Of a stretch of DNA of 64,000 bases, positions 1-7,547 are shown one piece after another (positions within the stretch are counted from its first letter, which is position 1; the number at the start of each line of letters is the position of its first letter). Where the stretch lies: positions 80,552-144,551 of the forward strand of contig CALRQL020000008.1 in the NCBI GenBank assembly GCA_943370295.1. The letters run 5' to 3'. This DNA is from SB11 sp943370295 (GTDB lineage: Bacteria; Bacteroidota; Bacteroidia; UBA8524). The notes under the pieces were generated by a model. That model was not told the DNA's origin, did no database searches, and worked only from the letters and a program-made list of their open reading frames with translations. The translations under genes and the position numbers were made by a program.

Positions 1-194
1 AATTTGGCGCACAAGCAGGTATAGGCAAAAGCATTACCGATAAAAACAAACAATGGCACGGGTCTCCGGCTATTGATTTAAAAGGTTGGCTAAAATCGCA
101 GGTAATGTTTCGTAACCTGCCCGATTTAGAGAAAAAAATCAACCAGCTTGAGAAGATTATCGCACAGTTAGATGTGCACGAAAGCAAACAATAA
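1..194 (+). CDS. lpxD: UDP-3-O-acylglucosamine N-acyltransferase LpxD, 3' end only
   Basis: Only the last 63 residues lie in the window; codons start at position 3 and the stop TAA is at 192-194. The tail reads GSPAIDLKGW and then SQVMFRNLPDLEKKINQLEK, which matches the C-terminal helical extension of LpxD after its left-handed beta-helix. LpxD adds the second hydroxyacyl chain to UDP-glucosamine in lipid A synthesis in the cytoplasm. It is followed 83 bp later by lpxC/fabZ and lpxA, the usual Bacteroidota lipid A cluster, which supports the call. The catalytic part is outside the window. Confidence 0.85.
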   Translation, partial: FGAQAGIGKSITDKNKQWHGSPAIDLKGWLKSQVMFRNLPDLEKKINQLEKIIAQLDVHESKQ

Positions 195-221
195 TTTAAA
201 GCGGCTGCATTAAAAAAGGGC

Positions 222-229
222 TATCTTTG
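222..229 (+). promoter_or_regulatory. Bacteroidota-type -7 element upstream of lpxC/fabZ
   Basis: TATCTTTG fits the TAnnTTTG -7 consensus of Bacteroidota sigma-ABfr promoters and lies 48 bp before the lpxC ATG, in the gap after lpxD. No convincing TTTG -33 box is placed upstream, so this may be a weak internal promoter of the lpx cluster. Confidence 0.4.
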
Positions 230-277
230 CCCCGCATTTTGACAACCACACGGTTGCCGACTGATTAAATTACAACG

Positions 278-1684
278 ATGAACGAAAAACAAACTACTAT
301 AAAGGGTCCCGTAAAGGTGTCTGGCATTGGCCTGCATACAGGCAAGATGGTGAACATGACGTTCTTGCCCGCCCCTGAAAATCATGGTATTAAGTTTCAA
401 AGGGTTGATTTACCCGACCAACCTATTATTGATGCTGACGTTGATTTAGTGGTAGATACTTCACGCGGAACCACGCTTGAATACAATGGTGCCCGTGTAG
501 CTACCGTAGAGCATGCTATGGCTGCATTGGCAGGCTTAGAAATTGATAATTGTGTAGTTCAGTTAGACGGCCCCGAAGTGCCTATTTTGGATGGTAGTGC
601 CGAGATTTTTGTTAACGAGATATTAATAGTTGGCATACAGCAACAAGAAGCTGAACGCGAATATTTTACCCTTCCGCAAAATGTATCGTTTTTAGAGCCT
701 GATAAAGGAGTAGAAATGATAGCAATGCCGGTAGATGATTATCGCCTTACGGTAATGGTGGATTACAACTCACCAATTCTAGGTAGCCAGCACGCATCAG
801 TAACCAGCCTTAAAGAATTTAAAAAAGAGATTGCCAGCAGCCGTACTTTTTGCTTTTTACACGAGTTGGAAATGCTGCTGAGCCAAAACCTTATTAAAGG
901 TGGCGACCTTAGCAATGCCATAGTAATAGTTGATAAGCACGTAGGCGAAGAAGAACTTGCCCATCTTGCTCAACTATTTAATAAGCCAAAAGTTGAGGTG
1001 AAAAAAGAAGGTATTTTGAACAACGTTGACCTTCGCTTTCAAAACGAGCCTGCCCGCCATAAACTGCTTGATTTGATTGGCGACCTTGCCCTAATAGGTA
1101 TGCCGCTAAAAGCTCAAATTATGGCAGCACGCCCCGGCCACGCAGCTAACGTTGCTTTTGGTAAAAAAATCAAACAATTGATTAAGAAAAAGAAAAGCCT
1201 TGCGGGTGTTCCTGTTTACGACCCGAATAAAAAACCCGTGTATGATATCAATGATATCACAAGGTTTTTGCCTCATAAATTCCCCTTCTTATTTGTTGAT
1301 AAGGTAATGGAAATTAGTGCCACCCATGTGTTGGCTGTTAAAAACGTTACCGGCGACGAATATTATTTCCAAGGGCATTTCCCCGGCAACCCAATTATGC
1401 CCGGCGTATTGCAAATTGAAGCAATGGCGCAAGCAGGCGGTGTTTTGATTTTGAGCCGTGTACCCGACCCTGAAAACTACAGCACCTATTTTGTGAAGAT
1501 AGAAAGCGTGAAGTTTAAAGAGAAAGTAGTGCCCGGTGATACACTGGTAATGCGTCTTGACCTTATTGCTCCTGTTCGCAGGGGGCTTTGTCTGATGAAA
1601 GGACAAGCATACGTTGGCGATAAGTTGGTAACTGAAGCCGAATTGATGGCTCAGATTGTGAAAGACAAAAACCTCAATAATTAA
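278..1684 (+). CDS. lpxC/fabZ: bifunctional UDP-3-O-acyl-GlcNAc deacetylase / (3R)-hydroxyacyl-ACP dehydratase
   Basis: A 468-residue fusion of two enzymes. Residues 1-300 are LpxC, the zinc deacetylase that commits to lipid A synthesis: zinc ligands His79 (in VEHAMAAL), His261 and Asp265 (in ARHKLLDLIGDL), and a general-base His288 (in RPGHAANV) are visible. Residues about 320-465 are FabZ, a hot-dog fold dehydratase of fatty acid elongation, with catalytic His367 in HFPGNPIMPGV and Glu381 in LQIEAMAQ. The fusion is a known Bacteroidota arrangement and couples two routes competing for hydroxyacyl-ACP. It lies between lpxD and lpxA; the ATG at 278 starts the LpxC fold directly. Confidence 0.97.
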   Translation: MNEKQTTIKGPVKVSGIGLHTGKMVNMTFLPAPENHGIKFQRVDLPDQPIIDADVDLVVDTSRGTTLEYNGARVATVEHAMAALAGLEIDNCVVQLDGPEVPILDGSAEIFVNEILIVGIQQQEAEREYFTLPQNVSFLEPDKGVEMIAMPVDDYRLTVMVDYNSPILGSQHASVTSLKEFKKEIASSRTFCFLHELEMLLSQNLIKGGDLSNAIVIVDKHVGEEELAHLAQLFNKPKVEVKKEGILNNVDLRFQNEPARHKLLDLIGDLALIGMPLKAQIMAARPGHAANVAFGKKIKQLIKKKKSLAGVPVYDPNKKPVYDINDITRFLPHKFPFLFVDKVMEISATHVLAVKNVTGDEYYFQGHFPGNPIMPGVLQIEAMAQAGGVLILSRVPDPENYSTYFVKIESVKFKEKVVPGDTLVMRLDLIAPVRRGLCLMKGQAYVGDKLVTEAELMAQIVKDKNLNN

Positions 1685-1774
1685 CGTTTCATACGAATAA
1701 ATGAAGCTTTCGTGGGTAAGATTTTGATAAAACAATAAATACCCCGTTAATTTGCCCAATAACTATAAGCCCTG

Positions 1775-2560
1775 ATGATACAGCCCCTTTCATACGTGAA
1801 CCCGCAGGCTAAAATTGCCGATAACGTTGTAATAGACCCGTTTGTAACCATTGACAAGAATGTAGAAATTGGTGAGGGAACGTGGATAGGCCCCAACGTT
1901 ACCATTATGGAGGGTGCGCGTATCGGAAAAAACTGTAAAATTTTCCCCGGAGCGGTTATCTCAGCAATTCCTCAAGATTTAAAATTTCATGGCGAAGAAA
2001 GCCTTGTAATCATAGGCGATAATACCACCATACGCGAATGTGCTACTATTAACAGGGGTACTGAAGCTGCCGGAAAAACCGTTATAGGCCAAAACAGCCT
2101 GATAATGGCCTACGTTCACGTAGCCCACGATTGTAACATTGGTAACAACGTAATTTTGGGTAACTCGGTGCAATTGGCCGGACACATTAATATTGGCGAT
2201 TACGCCATTATTAGCGGACTTTCAGCCGTACACCAGTTTGTAAACATCGGTCAGCACGCTATGATTTCCGGTGGTTCATTGGTGCGTAAAGACGTTCCTC
2301 CTTACACCAAAGCTGCTCGCGAGCCTCTTTCGTACGAAGGGATTAACTCTATCGGTTTGCGCCGCCGAGGCTTTACTACCGAAAAGATTAACGAGATACA
2401 GGAAATTTACCGCATCATCTACCTTCGCGGCTACAACAACTCAAAAGCAATGGCTTTTATTGAGGGTGAAATGCCTGCTACCAAAGAACGCGATGAAATT
2501 ATCAGCTTTATTCGCGATTCTGACCGCGGTATCATGAAGGGCTATAACTATAACCGCTAA
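1775..2560 (+). CDS. lpxA: acyl-ACP--UDP-N-acetylglucosamine O-acyltransferase LpxA
   Basis: This 261-residue protein has the family's normal length. It transfers a hydroxyacyl chain from ACP to UDP-GlcNAc, the first step of lipid A synthesis. The N-terminal two thirds are hexapeptide repeats of a left-handed beta-helix (IADNVVI, IGEGTWIG, IGKNCKI and so on). The catalytic histidine is His118 in HVAHDC. The C-terminal helical domain contains INSIGLRRRGF and a YxxIY segment typical of LpxA. It follows lpxC/fabZ by 90 bp and is followed by an ABC ATPase after 5 bp, so the genes are probably co-transcribed. Confidence 0.97.
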   Translation: MIQPLSYVNPQAKIADNVVIDPFVTIDKNVEIGEGTWIGPNVTIMEGARIGKNCKIFPGAVISAIPQDLKFHGEESLVIIGDNTTIRECATINRGTEAAGKTVIGQNSLIMAYVHVAHDCNIGNNVILGNSVQLAGHINIGDYAIISGLSAVHQFVNIGQHAMISGGSLVRKDVPPYTKAAREPLSYEGINSIGLRRRGFTTEKINEIQEIYRIIYLRGYNNSKAMAFIEGEMPATKERDEIISFIRDSDRGIMKGYNYNR

Positions 2561-2565
2561 ACATC

Positions 2566-3183
2566 TTGTTTGAAATAGTACTTGAAAACTGCGGCAAGAA
2601 ATTTAACCGTAACTGGATTTTCAAGGATTTTAACCACACCTTCACTTCGGGTAATGCCTATGCCATATTAGGACCCAACGGGTCGGGCAAATCAACGCTA
2701 TTGCAGTGCATAGCGGGGTATATGGCTATCTCTAAAGGCAAAATAAACTTTAGTCAAGACAGTCGCCTTATTGAAGAGGATGAAAAATACCGACACCTTG
2801 TTATTGCCTCCCCCTTTTTAGAACTAATAGAAGAGTTTACCCTGCAAGAAACCGTAGATTTTCATTTCAAGATGAAAAAGCAGGCGTTTATTAAACATCC
2901 TGAAGAGATTATTGAAATTACCGGGTTGGGTAGCTCTGCCAATAAGCAGTTGAAGTTTTTTTCATCGGGCATGAAACAGCGGGTAAAGATTGCCCTTGCT
3001 GTGTTTAGCGATGTACCGGTGCTGATGCTTGATGAGCCCTGCACCAACTTTGATGCTAAAGGGATTGACTGGTATTTAAACCTTGTAGAACAATACACAC
3101 AGCAACGCTTGGTTTTGGTGGCAAGTAACCAGCCGCATGAATACAGCTTTTGTAAAGAGATGATAACCGTAGCGCAGAATTAG
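2566..3183 (+). CDS. ABC transporter ATP-binding protein
   Basis: A 205-residue stand-alone ATPase subunit. Walker A GPNGSGKS is at residues 36-43, the signature SSGMKQR at 133-139, and Walker B VLMLDEP at 152-158. The start is TTG at 2566, because no ATG lies between the lpxA stop and the Walker A motif. No permease gene is adjacent, so the substrate is unknown. The size and short helical domain recall CcmA-like or multidrug-type ATPases, and the position at the end of the lpx cluster would also allow an envelope-lipid role. Its TAG stop touches the TAG stop of the convergent channel gene without a base between. Confidence 0.85.
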   Translation: MFEIVLENCGKKFNRNWIFKDFNHTFTSGNAYAILGPNGSGKSTLLQCIAGYMAISKGKINFSQDSRLIEEDEKYRHLVIASPFLELIEEFTLQETVDFHFKMKKQAFIKHPEEIIEITGLGSSANKQLKFFSSGMKQRVKIALAVFSDVPVLMLDEPCTNFDAKGIDWYLNLVEQYTQQRLVLVASNQPHEYSFCKEMITVAQN

Positions 3184-4185
3184 CTAAGGCAGTGGTTTTT
3201 CTTCAAAATCATCCAGTTTATTCAAATCCATCACCACCATTCCTTCATCGTTTACATAAAAGGGCTTCACAAATTTAGCACCCCAAAACACATCGCTCCA
3301 TTTATAAGAGTAGCGCGAGTATACTGTTTGTCCAAAGGAATCGTCAAACGCTTGTATCAATACTAAAAATTCCACATCGTGGTCTTCGCACCAGTCCTTG
3401 TCTTTTTCAAAAAGAGGGCTTTTTTCGTCAATAGGATGCACAATCGTCCAGTTCATAGGCAAGAACTTAATAGCATCCACTTCAAGCTCTAAACGGTCAA
3501 AATTACGGCTGTATCCTGCACCCGTTTTATCGGTAGAAACCATCATTACGGTGGCACTTAACTCAATAATTTCGCTGCGGCGTTTATTAGCAATCCTAAA
3601 CATAAGTCCGCGGCCATCTTCGTATGGACTGATAAGGGTTTTTTTGCTAAACTGTATTTTGGCCGTAGGTCGTGAGAAACGCCCATAAACCAAACCCGTA
3701 ATAATGGCAAAACTCATTAATCCTACCAATGCCTCGCCCGCGGCAACAAAACTGGTAAGTATGCCTTTGGGCGATATTCCGCCATAGCCTACGGTGGTAA
3801 ATGTTTGTGCGCTAAAGAAAAAGGCACTTAAGAAAGAGGTTGCTGTATTGTCGGTATTGGCACCGTTTAAATGCTCTATTCCTATCAAAAAATAAATGGA
3901 AGCAAACAGCACATTCATGCTTAAATAAAACAGCATGGAAATGAGCATGAAACGTCCCCAGGTAATTTGCAGCAAATAGTGGTATATATCTATGAGCAGT
4001 GAGTTTGTGCCTATTCGTTTTACATTGAAAGACCCATCAGGGTTGATAGTTTTTTGGGTGGTACGCTGGCTAAAAGATTGCCCGATACCCGGGTCGCTGG
4101 CTCTGCCTTGCCTCGTTTTTTTGCTATTGCGGCCAGCGTTTGGCAAGCCATCAGGGGTGTCGTTGTCTTTACTACTTTGTGCCAT
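3184..4185 (-). CDS. inward rectifier potassium channel (KirBac type)
   Basis: The protein has 333 residues when started at the ATG at 4185; a longer frame to 4287 would overlap alanine dehydrogenase and is disfavoured. Order: a Lys/Arg-rich N-terminus; TM1 about 79-102; pore helix and selectivity filter TVGYGG at 131-136; TM2 about 144-166; then a cytoplasmic beta-rich immunoglobulin-like domain (FRIANKRRSEII, DEKSPLFEKD) characteristic of the Kir family. It sits in the inner membrane as a tetramer conducting K+. It is the last gene of the minus-strand run tsaE-lipoprotein-ald-kir, 40 bp after ald. Its stop is directly adjacent to that of the ABC gene. Confidence 0.93.
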   Translation of the reverse strand: MAQSSKDNDTPDGLPNAGRNSKKTRQGRASDPGIGQSFSQRTTQKTINPDGSFNVKRIGTNSLLIDIYHYLLQITWGRFMLISMLFYLSMNVLFASIYFLIGIEHLNGANTDNTATSFLSAFFFSAQTFTTVGYGGISPKGILTSFVAAGEALVGLMSFAIITGLVYGRFSRPTAKIQFSKKTLISPYEDGRGLMFRIANKRRSEIIELSATVMMVSTDKTGAGYSRNFDRLELEVDAIKFLPMNWTIVHPIDEKSPLFEKDKDWCEDHDVEFLVLIQAFDDSFGQTVYSRYSYKWSDVFWGAKFVKPFYVNDEGMVVMDLNKLDDFEEKPLP

Positions 4186-4225
4186 TAAAGAGTGGGTTTT
4201 CCAAAAATAAAAACAGGATGGGGTG

Positions 4226-5455
4226 TTAAAAGTTTGCACCCAACAATAGGTCAATATCTTTACTAGGCAGCTTAAAGCGTTCGCCAAGGCTTGCCTTTAC
4301 CAATACTCCTTTATAAATATACAATCCTTGACGCATGGCCTGGTTTTCCCATTGCAGGTAGTTTTTTAACCCATGCGACTCGCTAATCCCCAACAGTATA
4401 GGAGTAAGGATGTTACTTAGTGCATAGCTGGCCGTGCGAGATACCCGCGAGGTGATGTTGGGAACACAGTAATGTATAACGTCGTATTTACGGAAAATGG
4501 GGTTGGTATGGTTGGTAACCTCGCTGGTTTCAAAACAGCCGCCGTGGTCAATGGTAATGTCTACAATCACGCTGTTGGGCTTCATTTGGCTCACCATTGC
4601 TTCAGTAACAATAGTAGGGCTAGACCCATCGTCGTGGCGCAACGAGCCTATTGCCAAATCGGCACTACGCAAGGCTTTTGCCAATATATTAGGCACAATA
4701 ATGGATGTGTACACCCGCTGATTAAGGTTGTTTTGCAACCTGCGCAAGCGTGCGGTTGAATTATCAAATACTTTTACAATAGCACCCAAACCTATGGCAG
4801 CACGCGCAGCATATTCACCCACGGTTCCGGCCCCTATAATCACCACTTCTGATGGAGGGATGCCGGCCACGCCGCCCAGTAGTTCGCCTTTACCGCCGCC
4901 TGAATTGCTCATGTACTCAGCTCCTACCAAAATTGAAGTGCTGCCGGCAATTTCGCTCATGGTTTGTATCACCGATAGCGTTCCTTGCGGGTCGCGCAGG
5001 TATTCAAACCCTATGGCGGTCACCTTTTTTTGTATCAGTTGTTTTAAATATGTTTCAGAAACATTGGTGAGCTGCAATGCCGATATAAGAAGCTGATCTT
5101 TCTTCATCATATCAATTTCTTCTTTGGTAGGAGGGTCAACCTTTACTACCATATCGGCCTTGTAAACCTCTTGTTTGCTGTATACTACCTTGGCACCTGC
5201 ATCGCTGTAGTCTTTATCAAAAAAGTTAGCGTTTTTTCCGCAGTTAGATTCAATTACAATATCATGCCCGTTATTTACCAGCAGTTGCACGGCAGCAGGG
5301 GTAAGCGGCACTCGGTTTTCCTGATAAGTAATTTCCTTAGGGATACCTATGTATAACTTTTCGTCGCCTTTTTTCAACTCAAGCAGTTGTTCTTGCGGCT
5401 GCATACTGGCTTGTTTGGCCAGCTCATGAAAGGGAGATTTAATAATATCAGCCAT
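4226..5455 (-). CDS. ald: alanine dehydrogenase (AlaDH/PNT family)
   Basis: A 409-residue NAD-dependent amino acid dehydrogenase of the alanine dehydrogenase / transhydrogenase-alpha family, interconverting alanine with pyruvate and ammonia. The N-terminal substrate domain begins IGIPKEITYQENRVPLTP; the substrate lysine is Lys105 in VVKVDPP. The NAD Rossmann motif GAGTVGEYAARAA starts at residue 208. The usual catalytic histidine of bacterial alanine dehydrogenases (His96 region) appears to be Gln128 in ISALQLT, so activity is less certain. I start at ATG 5455 because a -7-like TATCTTTA at 5477-5484 leaves no room for the upstream TTG at 5476. Its 5' neighbour is a lipoprotein gene. Confidence 0.85.
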   Translation of the reverse strand: MADIIKSPFHELAKQASMQPQEQLLELKKGDEKLYIGIPKEITYQENRVPLTPAAVQLLVNNGHDIVIESNCGKNANFFDKDYSDAGAKVVYSKQEVYKADMVVKVDPPTKEEIDMMKKDQLLISALQLTNVSETYLKQLIQKKVTAIGFEYLRDPQGTLSVIQTMSEIAGSTSILVGAEYMSNSGGGKGELLGGVAGIPPSEVVIIGAGTVGEYAARAAIGLGAIVKVFDNSTARLRRLQNNLNQRVYTSIIVPNILAKALRSADLAIGSLRHDDGSSPTIVTEAMVSQMKPNSVIVDITIDHGGCFETSEVTNHTNPIFRKYDVIHYCVPNITSRVSRTASYALSNILTPILLGISESHGLKNYLQWENQAMRQGLYIYKGVLVKASLGERFKLPSKDIDLLLGANF

Positions 5456-5499
5456 AGGCTTGCTTTGTGCAGGCAATAAAGATACTACAATTTTTTTGC

Positions 5500-6228
5500 T
5501 TAATATTTACCGTATTCGTAGCGGCGGTTACGATAAGGGAATTTCTTTGAAAACCTACGGTTTAGCATTCCAATTACTTCATTAGCGGGAGTTTGCCAAT
5601 CGGTATCTGTTTCTATCGCATATTTCCACAAAAGAGAGCCGTCTTCGCTGTTTTTTAGTTGGCAGTCAGCTTTTATATTGTAGGTGCGGGCTACGTTGCC
5701 GGGCATCATTGGCAATGCTTGGTCAATTGTAGGATTATTCAGCCTGATTTTATCCAATACGTCTTGGGCAATAGAAATACCAAACGATTCCAAATCTGAT
5801 AAAAATCGCTCTTTTTCTATTTTAGAATATACTACAGCATCTACGCCCAGTTTTTTACATAATATTTCGGGCATAGTGGTACTAAGTGCTAAATAGTTAA
5901 GCCCACTGTCTTGTAATATTTTAGTGGTTTTTTCGATGGGTTGTATTTCAATTTTTACGTCTTTTTTACCTCCTCCAGATTGTCGCAGGATATTGTCGTA
6001 CAAGCTTTTCTGAAACGCCATCGCCTCTGCATACCTTATTTTTTCTATATCAGCAGCGGTCATGTTGTCGGGCATTTTTCCGGTGTACACCATTTCAAAC
6101 GGCAATACTGCAATTACCCGGTGTTTAACTGTTTTTACGTCAAAATTAGGAGAGGTAAATTTTGTGCCCACACAGCTTGATATAACAAGCAAGATAAGCA
6201 GCGAAAAGAGAGTAGTTTTTATACGCAT
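5500..6228 (-). CDS. hypothetical lipoprotein, CsgG-like N-terminal fold possible
   Basis: A 242-residue protein with a lipoprotein signal peptide (hydrophobic stretch then VISSC, Cys19). After the signal, VIAVLPFEMVY followed by an alpha/beta pattern resembles the CsgG / DUF799 group of envelope lipoproteins that begin with a beta-strand IAVLPF and later a GVDAVV strand, both present here. I do not recognise the exact family. It lies 14 bp after tsaE and 44 bp before ald on the minus strand, so it is probably co-transcribed; a functional link is not evident. It would be anchored in the outer or inner membrane facing the periplasm. Confidence 0.6.
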   Translation of the reverse strand: MRIKTTLFSLLILLVISSCVGTKFTSPNFDVKTVKHRVIAVLPFEMVYTGKMPDNMTAADIEKIRYAEAMAFQKSLYDNILRQSGGGKKDVKIEIQPIEKTTKILQDSGLNYLALSTTMPEILCKKLGVDAVVYSKIEKERFLSDLESFGISIAQDVLDKIRLNNPTIDQALPMMPGNVARTYNIKADCQLKNSEDGSLLWKYAIETDTDWQTPANEVIGMLNRRFSKKFPYRNRRYEYGKY

Positions 6229-6242
6229 ACACTATAGTTTGG

Positions 6243-6674
6243 TTACAAATTTAAGGTGCGGGCCTCATTAATTTCAAATTCTCGTTCGCCCAAAGCTGAA
6301 ACTGTAATTTTTATCAGTACAAAAGTTGAGGGAAGTAAGCCGTCAATCATTTCCGGCCACTCAATCAAACAAACGTTATTGCTATACAAGTATTCTTCAA
6401 AACCGATGCCATAAGCCTCGTCAGGGTTATTCAGCCGGTAAAAATCAAAATGGTAAATGGTTTCGTTGCTTCCTGCATATTCATTTACCAAGCTGAATGT
6501 GGGGCTTGATACCATGCTGTTTACTCCTAATGCTTTGCAAAACTGTTTTATTAATGTGGTTTTGCCTGCCCCCAAATGGCCGGTAAAGGCAAACACCTTG
6601 TGTTTTTTGCTAAGCGAAATCAAGTAGTTAACCACGGGCGTCAACTCGGTTTCTGTTTGGGCAGTAAACTTCAT
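6243..6674 (-). CDS. tsaE: tRNA threonylcarbamoyladenosine biosynthesis ATPase TsaE
   Basis: A 143-residue P-loop protein of normal TsaE length. The Walker A motif GHLGAGKTT is at residues 32-40, followed by SSPTFSLVNEY, the switch I-like segment, and the family's HFDFYRL and LIEWPEM motifs. TsaE works with TsaB and TsaD in the cytoplasm to make t6A37 in ANN-decoding tRNAs. It is the first gene of the minus-strand run that continues through the lipoprotein, ald and the Kir channel. Its upstream region holds the 131-bp tandem repeat array, so its promoter must lie in or next to that array. Confidence 0.95.
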   Translation of the reverse strand: MKFTAQTETELTPVVNYLISLSKKHKVFAFTGHLGAGKTTLIKQFCKALGVNSMVSSPTFSLVNEYAGSNETIYHFDFYRLNNPDEAYGIGFEEYLYSNNVCLIEWPEMIDGLLPSTFVLIKITVSALGEREFEINEARTLNL

Positions 6675-6726
6675 TTAGACAAAGGTAAGGCTTGGCGGCT
6701 TTTTTGGAAAATTTTGCTTCGTTTGT
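6675..6726. other. upstream region of tsaE before the repeat array
   Basis: Fifty-two bases between the tsaE start and the first repeat unit. No clear promoter box is visible on the minus strand here, although a reverse-strand TACCTTTG-like match (caaaggta, 6679-6686) lies directly upstream of the tsaE ATG and could serve as its -7 element. Confidence 0.35.
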
Positions 6727-7060
6727 CGGTCGCTGGACAGACCTGCCGCTATGGATAGAGAGCCCAACCTGCTATCCATAGCGTTGGGATTTATTCCCGA
6801 TGGGTTATGGGTGATTAAAACATGAGATTCCCAATCAAGTTGGGAATGATGGGCTAGCGACAGGTACGTAGACCTGCCGCTATGGATAGAGTGCCCAACC
6901 TGCTATCAATAGCATCGGGATTTATTCCCGATGGTTGGGGAGTGTTCAGAAAGTGAAATTCCCAATCAAATTGGGAATGACGGGCTAGCGACAGGTACGC
7001 AGACCTGCCGCTATGGATAGAGCACCCTCCTGCTATCAATGGCGTTGGGATTAATACCCG
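6727..7060. repeat. locus 1: tandem array of module A, three units with a 131-bp period
   Basis: The segment ACCTGCCGCTATGGATAGAG begins at 6741 and its first bases recur at 6872 and 7003, giving two successive periods of exactly 131 bp. Each unit holds small stem-loops in a row: CAGGT/ACCTG, CTATggATAG, CTATcaATAG, CGGGA-TTTAT-TCCCG, and ATTCCCAA/TTGGGAAT. The third unit is truncated after its CGGGA-type hairpin at about 7060. Single copies of the same module occur in six other intergenic regions of the window. The array lies between divergent tsaE and the MazG-like gene. Confidence 0.93.
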
Positions 7061-7072
7061 TGCATAAATTCA

Positions 7073-7080
7073 TACCTTTG
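7073..7080 (+). promoter_or_regulatory. -7 element of the MazG-like gene, almost leaderless
   Basis: TACCTTTG is a perfect TAnnTTTG match ending 4 bp before the ATG at 7085. Transcription would then start at or just before the start codon, giving a leaderless or near-leaderless message. The TTG nearest to a -33 position (7045-7047, 25 bp away) falls inside the truncated third repeat unit. Confidence 0.5.
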
Positions 7081-7084
7081 TTAT

Positions 7085-7411
7085 ATGACAATTGAAGAAG
7101 CCCAGCAACAGGTGCACCAATGGATTACTACTACAGGGGTGCGATATTTTAATGAGCTTACCAATACCGCCATTTTAATGGAAGAAGTGGGTGAATTGGC
7201 CCGTATTATGGCCCGCAAATACGGAGAACAAAGTTTTAAGGAAAACGAGAATGATAAAGACCTTGCCGATGAAATGGCCGATGTGATGTGGGTACTTATT
7301 TGTCTTGCCAACCAAACAGGAGTGAACCTAACCGAGGCATTTGCAAAAAACATGGAAAAGAAAACCCGCCGCGACAGCGACCGACATAAGAATAATGAGA
7401 AACTGAGTTAA
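7085..7411 (+). CDS. MazG-like nucleotide pyrophosphohydrolase
   Basis: A 108-residue all-alpha NTP pyrophosphatase of the MazG / RS21-C6 superfamily. The metal-binding helices show the signatures EEVGELARI and DLADEMADVMWVLI, which carry the acidic residues that coordinate Mg2+. Such enzymes hydrolyse non-canonical or excess (d)NTPs to monophosphates in the cytoplasm, cleaning up the nucleotide pool. The length is that of single-domain MazG-like proteins, not the two-domain MazG. It stands alone between the repeat array and the convergent pgk gene. Confidence 0.9.
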   Translation: MTIEEAQQQVHQWITTTGVRYFNELTNTAILMEEVGELARIMARKYGEQSFKENENDKDLADEMADVMWVLICLANQTGVNLTEAFAKNMEKKTRRDSDRHKNNEKLS

Positions 7412-7490
7412 GTGGGTTCATTCTAATAAGCTTGTTTGAGCAGCTCATGCCCAAAACGTACACACCCTCGAAACAAGCGCGACTTGATAC

Positions 7491-7528
7491 AACAAAAAAG
7501 CCGATCCATAATTAAATGGAGTCGGCTT
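7491..7528 (-). terminator. rho-independent terminator of pgk
   Basis: Read on the minus strand, a stem AAGCCGAC...GTCGGCTT-like hairpin (7498-7528, one bulge) is followed by TTTTTTGTTGT. It lies 20 bp past the pgk stop and has the classic hairpin plus U-tract layout. Confidence 0.8.
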
Positions 7529-7547
7529 ATATCATTTGTCCAACGGC

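Noticed and set aside
1289..1759. 156-residue ORF on the minus strand across the FabZ domain
   Set aside because: Antisense shadow of a well-identified gene with no motif of its own.
4186..4287. N-terminal extension of the Kir channel
   Set aside because: It runs into the 3' end of the alanine dehydrogenase gene (4226) and lacks Kir similarity.
6727..7060. CRISPR-like array at the 131-bp tandem repeat
   Set aside because: The whole 131-bp unit repeats; there are no short constant repeats with variable spacers, and the same sequence is dispersed in other gaps.
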